From contig OY756143.1 of NCBI GenBank assembly GCA_963576785.1, positions 3,486,342 through 3,496,341 on the forward strand: 10,000 nt of DNA, written 5' to 3'. Positions within the stretch are counted from its first letter, which is position 1. Each line of letters opens with the position of its first letter. Positions 5,920 to 10,000 of the stretch are shown here, one piece after another. The notes under the pieces are model-generated. The model was not told the DNA's origin and searched no databases. It saw only the letters and a list, made by a program, of their open reading frames with translations. The translations under genes and the position numbers were made by a program. The stretch comes from Chlorophyllum brunneum. Its lineage: Eukaryota; Basidiomycota; Agaricomycetes; Agaricales; Agaricaceae.

Positions 5920-5980
5920 TCCCAGTCGCCAACAAAGCTGCGGAGCTTCTGTACTGATAGTAGACCTGGCGGGATCTACC

Positions 5981-8900
5981 TCAAGATCTCGGGGGACCGA
6001 TTTTAATGCCCAACGCCGAGCAGTACACATGGGACACTTTCTGCAAGAAACCAGCAGTAAAAACCACTAGGGGAGCTGTCACCTCGCGCGGTGTCCAGTC
6101 CAAGTGTCCGAAGCCGTAGTGGAAGTCGTGATCCCATAGACTCGGGATGCTACCACCTATGAGGGCAATCGCGGTGTAGAACCTATTAGGTCCCCACGTA
6201 GACTGCATCCCCATTTTTGAACGCGCAAATTCCTCGACCCCCTCTGGAAAATTCCTAGGTCGGGAATCCCACATATAGTTTAACTTCGCTATCAGGTCTG
6301 AGAGGTGTCTATTCCTCGCGTTCAGAACCAATTGGTGGTCACATTCCACCATTAAGTGCATCCATTCGTAACGATCGTGAACCGGAGACTGACATAGGGG
6401 ACACCTACCATCTAACCAGGTCACCACCTTTTTTGTGAATCGTGCTCTTATCGATGCTTTACGCACCGACGGGAACCCTCCTGTCCTCACGGACAGGAGC
6501 CATCGAAAGCCATCACTAAGGTCTGTACGCTGCAGAGTCTGCCGTGTCCAGCCGCGAGTAGCAGCGAGACTCCATCTGTCGTAGAAATCGGCTGCGACAG
6601 ACAGCTTGGGATCAACTCGTGCATCTAGGATACAGTCGCGCACGTTCATTACCAGGTATTCCTCCTGTGCGACTGCGCCCCGGGCTTGCGCCTTCTGGGA
6701 CAACACTAAAGCGAACTGATCTTCCCTCTCATCCTCATACCGAGGCCCCTGTAAGGTAGCAGGGGTGGCAATCCAACCAGCCTCGAGAAGCTGCTGGTCG
6801 ACTCCCAGAAGATCAAGGTCGACGACTATTCCTTCCCGGGTTACCCCGGTTCGGACCTCATTAATGTGCTCCAAGTACGCCGATCTGTAAGAATTCGACC
6901 GGATATGACGTTCGTACATTCGTGCACGCGAGAGGGATTCTCGCAGAGGCCAGGCCCGTCCGTCAGGAGAGGGCACTGTTTCATCATCACCTCCTCTGTA
7001 CTTTGAAAGCGCGGGGACGACGTACCTGTCGTACCATTTCTGACACCCAGTCATCCAGGTTTCCACCCGTTTGTCCAGGCCCGCCGTGCCAGTAGGCTGG
7101 TTGTTCCATAGAACTCCCACCAGAGTGTTGGTCCGGTTGCCTAACTGAAGCTTAGCCGCAAGCCGCATTCGCATTGCAGCAGCGTGCTCCTCCACAGATG
7201 GGATGCCAAGCTCGATCATTAATACGTTGGAGGCATAAGAGTTGTCGTTTCGCTTCGCCCCAACTACCCAGCGGGTCGTAGACCCAACCAGGGAATCCAG
7301 GCTTAGCGTATTCTTCCTCTTATAACCGTACCATTCTGCACCGTAGGTGACAGATGAAACGAGGACGTTTCTAATGGTGTGAACTTTGATAGCAATTGGG
7401 CATTTAGGGTCTCGGAGCAGCGGGTGGAGGACCGCGGCGATCCTCTGTCCCTTACCGCGCATGCGCTCGACATGGCGGGCCGCATCGTCGTTCCCTGACA
7501 GATCAGTGTCCCCGGATTTGTGCCACTCAGAGGTGACCTCAATCCCGAGGTACTTGTACGTATTAACTTTGGGGACATCGCCCCAGGGGGTTGTGAACTG
7601 TGCTGCCTCATATAGATCCCTATTGGCAGGCGACGGTTCCCCCCACAGCATAGTACCGCACTTCTGTATTCCTAGTGCCATCTCAGTATCGTTCCCCCAG
7701 TCCGACAGTTCATCCAGCATAATCTGTAATCCGCTACTGGACGTAGCCAAACCCACAATATCGTCAGCATATCGCCCAGAGGCGACTCGAGTTGGTCCCC
7801 GAAGACCGGGGACTGCCACTCCCGCACCCTGCTGTTGCTGGACCGAGCCCTCTCGAGCAAGGTCTTCCCAGGCAGAGTCTATGTAGACGCTAAACAGTGG
7901 TGGAGAAATAGAGCAACCTTGCCTCACCCCCCTCTGCATATCAAAGGGCTCGGCGTATCGCTCCCCGATTCGAACCCGAAGCTTTGTGTTAGCGTAGATG
8001 TGTTTGATAAGACCCAAGAACTTCCCCTGGATCCCCTTACGCTCACAAGCCCGGAAAAGTGCACCATGGTGCACCTTGTCGAAGGCCTTTTTGAAGTCCA
8101 CAAAGACCCCAAATGTCGGCATTGCTGCCCGGTACCTCCGTCGAATCGACTCGTGCATGGCTATAAACTGGCCCATGCACTCTTCACCAGATCTGAATCC
8201 GCTTTGTTCCTGGGATATCAGATCTCCCAGAGCGAATTCCTCACCGAGGCGCTCCTGCATAATCTGGAGCAAGACCTTCTCCATGACGGAGATGAGCGTA
8301 ATACCACGGTAATTTGTTGTATCCTCAGGATCACCCGACTTGTATAGTGATATCACTGTACATTGTCTCCAAGAGGAAGGGATCCATTCCAGGTCCCAGA
8401 CGGCTCGTATAATCCGCCACAACTGTCTTCCCATAGGGGTAAGGGGGGTAGTAAGAAAATCGTCGAGCGGGACGTCAATCCTGACGTTATCGGGTCGCCT
8501 CCAATGCTCGCCCGCTCGTAACTTAACCACCGCCATGCTTTCCTCCATAACGAGTGCCTTTAGGACATTGACATGCACGCTGTCCCCACCAGGAGCCGTA
8601 TTGCGGTTCATTCTCCTGATAGCTGCGACCACATCCTTCCAGACCAGAGGCCTGTTGAGGCTGACCCTCTCCGGTTGTAGATCACCAGGCAAAACTCGTC
8701 GCCAGTACTCAGCATCGTCGCGGAGCCCCTTAGGATCATCTTGGGCAAGAGCCCGGTAGTGTTCCATAAAGACATCTGCAACTTCATCCGCTTTAGTCAC
8801 CACTGACCCATCCCCCTTCCGTATGGGGGGGACAGCGTTAGCTGTTCCTTTGCGATCAACGCATGAGTTGACGGCTGACCAGGCCTCCTTGAGGTCCCCA

Positions 8901-10000
8901 TTCAATAGGTCTTCCGCCAGGCGAGAATATTTCTTTGCTCCCCTAGATCGCTTCCAGAATTTAAGTGAGAACTTAAAGTCCTTCCGCGCGTTGCGCCACT
9001 CAGTCTCCACTGCCTCTGGCACCTCACCTAATGGTGAGGCACTTTTGGCAGCTTCAGCAACACGGTAACGCTTGAGCTTTCTCTTAAGTTTTTTCGGGAG
9101 CATTTCTCTTTCATAGCCTCCCCCGTTCTTCCGAATGCCGAGTTCCCTCTCGACGGAGTCGGAAGCCTTTGCGAAGTCATCTGCCGCTTTATCTAGGGTA
9201 ACAGCGTCGACAATGTCTTCAACAGGAAGGGAGGACCACCGATTGTGGTGGACGAGTGGACTGCTCTTTGTCCTGATGCTCGGTGTGTGCCAACTACACT
9301 TAGATGACGAGGTAGGCTCCGCCCTTGGAACGCGAACTTTGCGAAGGCGGGCCATCACCGGGACATGATCAGAGACCTTGTAGGACTTTAGCACTTTCGG
9401 TCGGTGCACACAGGATCGTACTGCGCCTGCAGAGCAGACGAAGTGGTCGAGCGAGGAAGGGTTACCCCTCCGGGGGAACCTCGTCAGCGGATCTGACGCA
9501 GGCACTAAGTACCTGAGGCCCCCGATCTCTATTCGAGATTGCACCGTTTCTGGGGAGTCATTGAAGTCTCCGCAGCATACGACATTTGCGTTATCATCCT
9601 TTTCAAGGATACTGGCAACGATGGATTGCAGGTGCATCCAAGCAGCTGATCTCTCAGCCCGTCTCTGTGCACCTGAAGGGAAATAGCATCCCAACAAGTG
9701 GAAGGCCATACCATTCTCCCGAAAACCAGCAACCTTGACATGAAGTACGTCCAGTCCTTCATGGGGGATTCTATATGAGTGTAAACGGCTATCGATAAGG
9801 ACAGCTTGGCCTCTGAACCCCTCTTCCTTTGGCATCTCGTAGGTAACATACCCCTTTATCCTCACGGGGTGGTTCCAGCGGGCCACTAGAGTTTCCTGTA
9901 GGGCAAGCGCTACAACGTTCCTACTTTCTAGCAGATCGACGACATTATGTTTCCTGGAATGGAATCCATTAATATTCCAGGATACTATCGAGCACTGCGA
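5981..10000 (-). CDS. LINE ORF2 polyprotein (endonuclease, reverse transcriptase, CCHC), copy B, 5' partial
   Basis: This is the replication protein for target-primed reverse transcription: it would nick chromosomal DNA and copy the element RNA from the nick. Full-length numbering starts at the ATG seen in copy A; this copy shows residues 184-1522 and ends at TGA 5983-5981. The endonuclease spans about 187-402: WNING with N192, LQET with E219, Y289, GDFND with D328 and N330, SLDH with D368, SDH with D394 and H395. The reverse transcriptase spans about 637-970: NYRGI, QSGFR, VDFKKAFD (first Asp 818), RQGCSISPPLF, YADD 927-930, and GIQKCG. Between the first two conserved RT blocks lie about 40 extra residues (668-706). 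A C-terminal CX2CX11HX4C knuckle uses C1383, C1386, H1398 and C1403. I see no RNase H motif. A GTG at 9886 is not the start, since the frame is open upstream through the endonuclease active site. Confidence 0.95.
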   Translation of the reverse strand, partial: SQCSIVSWNINGFHSRKHNVVDLLESRNVVALALQETLVARWNHPVRIKGYVTYEMPKEEGFRGQAVLIDSRLHSYRIPHEGLDVLHVKVAGFRENGMAFHLLGCYFPSGAQRRAERSAAWMHLQSIVASILEKDDNANVVCCGDFNDSPETVQSRIEIGGLRYLVPASDPLTRFPRRGNPSSLDHFVCSAGAVRSCVHRPKVLKSYKVSDHVPVMARLRKVRVPRAEPTSSSKCSWHTPSIRTKSSPLVHHNRWSSLPVEDIVDAVTLDKAADDFAKASDSVERELGIRKNGGGYEREMLPKKLKRKLKRYRVAEAAKSASPLGEVPEAVETEWRNARKDFKFSLKFWKRSRGAKKYSRLAEDLLNGDLKEAWSAVNSCVDRKGTANAVPPIRKGDGSVVTKADEVADVFMEHYRALAQDDPKGLRDDAEYWRRVLPGDLQPERVSLNRPLVWKDVVAAIRRMNRNTAPGGDSVHVNVLKALVMEESMAVVKLRAGEHWRRPDNVRIDVPLDDFLTTPLTPMGRQLWRIIRAVWDLEWIPSSWRQCTVISLYKSGDPEDTTNYRGITLISVMEKVLLQIMQERLGEEFALGDLISQEQSGFRSGEECMGQFIAMHESIRRRYRAAMPTFGVFVDFKKAFDKVHHGALFRACERKGIQGKFLGLIKHIYANTKLRVRIGERYAEPFDMQRGVRQGCSISPPLFSVYIDSAWEDLAREGSVQQQQGAGVAVPGLRGPTRVASGRYADDIVGLATSSSGLQIMLDELSDWGNDTEMALGIQKCGTMLWGEPSPANRDLYEAAQFTTPWGDVPKVNTYKYLGIEVTSEWHKSGDTDLSGNDDAARHVERMRGKGQRIAAVLHPLLRDPKCPIAIKVHTIRNVLVSSVTYGAEWYGYKRKNTLSLDSLVGSTTRWVVGAKRNDNSYASNVLMIELGIPSVEEHAAAMRMRLAAKLQLGNRTNTLVGVLWNNQPTGTAGLDKRVETWMTGCQKWYDRYVVPALSKYRGGDDETVPSPDGRAWPLRESLSRARMYERHIRSNSYRSAYLEHINEVRTGVTREGIVVDLDLLGVDQQLLEAGWIATPATLQGPRYEDEREDQFALVLSQKAQARGAVAQEEYLVMNVRDCILDARVDPKLSVAADFYDRWSLAATRGWTRQTLQRTDLSDGFRWLLSVRTGGFPSVRKASIRARFTKKVVTWLDGRCPLCQSPVHDRYEWMHLMVECDHQLVLNARNRHLSDLIAKLNYMWDSRPRNFPEGVEEFARSKMGMQSTWGPNRFYTAIALIGGSIPSLWDHDFHYGFGHLDWTPREVTAPLVVFTAGFLQKVSHVYCSALGIKIGPPRS
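7311..10000. repeat. direct tandem repeat, copy B share of the overlap
   Basis: This is the second occurrence of bases 1-2690, shifted by 7310. The repeat runs to the window edge, so the true repeated length is at least 2690 bp and is probably the whole unit. Whether more copies follow on either side cannot be seen. Confidence 0.97.

Larger units (their letters stand above)
4891..5980 (-). other. structured noncoding 3' region of the LINE (about 1.1 kb)
   Basis: No convincing protein is encoded here; the open frames are short, and one of about 100 codons is partly a translation of 28S sequence. The region is crowded with inverted repeats that would fold in the element RNA; the clearest are listed separately. 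Further stems: 5960-5964 with 5975-5979, 5845-5849 with 5862-5866, 5738-5744 with 5751-5757, 5573-5577 with 5583-5587, 5380-5384 with 5404-5408. It also holds the 28S block. In LINEs the 3' UTR is where the reverse transcriptase recognises its template, so a structured tail has a plausible role. Confidence 0.7.
4859..10000 (-). mobile_element. LINE (non-LTR retrotransposon) copy B, 3' part
   Basis: This is the 3' two thirds of a non-LTR retrotransposon: most of ORF2, then a noncoding tail of about 1.1 kb. The 5' part lies beyond base 10000. The class follows from the coding content: an APE-type endonuclease, a reverse transcriptase with YADD, and a C-terminal CCHC knuckle in one polyprotein, with no LTR, integrase or protease. 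The boundary with the next copy is inferred, not seen. I place it at the probable transcription start near 4858 because the polyadenylation signals and TATA box lie just before it. No poly(A) tract or target-site duplication marks the join. The clade is uncertain; fungal Tad-like or R1-like lineages are candidates because of the APE endonuclease and C-terminal CCHC. Confidence 0.9.

Noticed and set aside
4891..5980. Telomere repeats, tRNA or 5S genes at the unit junction
   Set aside because: I found no TTAGGG-like runs, no A/B box pair with a cloverleaf, and no 5S, 5.8S or 18S signature sequences.
9884..9886. GTG as the ORF2 start in copy B
   Set aside because: The frame is open upstream, carrying the WNING and LQET endonuclease motifs, and reaches an ATG at the equivalent of 3239 in copy A.
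1..10000. Reading the direct repeats at the two window ends as LTRs
   Set aside because: They contain the endonuclease and reverse transcriptase coding sequence, are simply the overlap of a 7310 bp period, and the proteins are LINE-type without integrase or protease.
1..10000. Prokaryotic systems such as CRISPR arrays, operons or insertion sequences
   Set aside because: There are no short spaced repeats, ribosome binding sites or transposase genes; the coding content and RNA signals are eukaryotic.

Overview
The window is filled by a non-LTR retrotransposon (LINE) read on the minus strand. It is arranged as a head-to-tail tandem repeat with a 7310 bp period: bases 1-2690 recur at 7311-10000, and I found no difference by eye. 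One complete unit can be read across the window as a circular permutation. The host is eukaryotic and most likely a fungus. Three things point that way: the unit carries a 92-nt piece of 28S rRNA whose lineage-variable positions match fungal/yeast 25S as I remember it; ORF1 holds a probable 54-nt intron with GTAAGT, CTGAT and CAG signals; and the probable promoter has a TATA box followed by a CT-rich tract. Lower fungal taxonomy cannot be fixed from the sequence alone.

Layout in the direction of transcription (high to low coordinates). Unit B enters at 10000 inside ORF2 and runs through the endonuclease, reverse transcriptase and C-terminal zinc-knuckle regions to a TGA at 5981. A noncoding stretch of about 1.1 kb follows (5980 to about 4890). 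It is rich in hairpins and contains the 28S block (5456-5547), flanked by shorter LSU-like pieces. Near 4974-4908 are two AATAAA signals, then a TATA box (4883-4890) and an initiator-like site (4854-4860). I take this as the boundary where unit A begins. Unit A has a 38-nt leader, ORF1 (4820-3669, probably spliced), a 429-nt spacer, and ORF2 starting at ATG 3239 and running off the window at base 1. Combining the overlapping parts of the two copies gives an ORF2 of 1522 codons.

ORF1 is a nucleic-acid-binding, gag-like protein with a CCHC knuckle, a short coiled coil and a Lys/Gly-rich tail. ORF2 is the replication enzyme: an APE-type endonuclease with all recognisable catalytic residues, and a reverse transcriptase with YADD. 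All ORF2 frames seen are open, so the element looks recent and possibly active. Most unusual are the sense-strand 28S segment inside the element's own 3' region, the probable intron in an RNA-copied element, a promoter that would sit in the tail of the preceding copy, and the exact tandem arrangement without a poly(A) tract at the junction.
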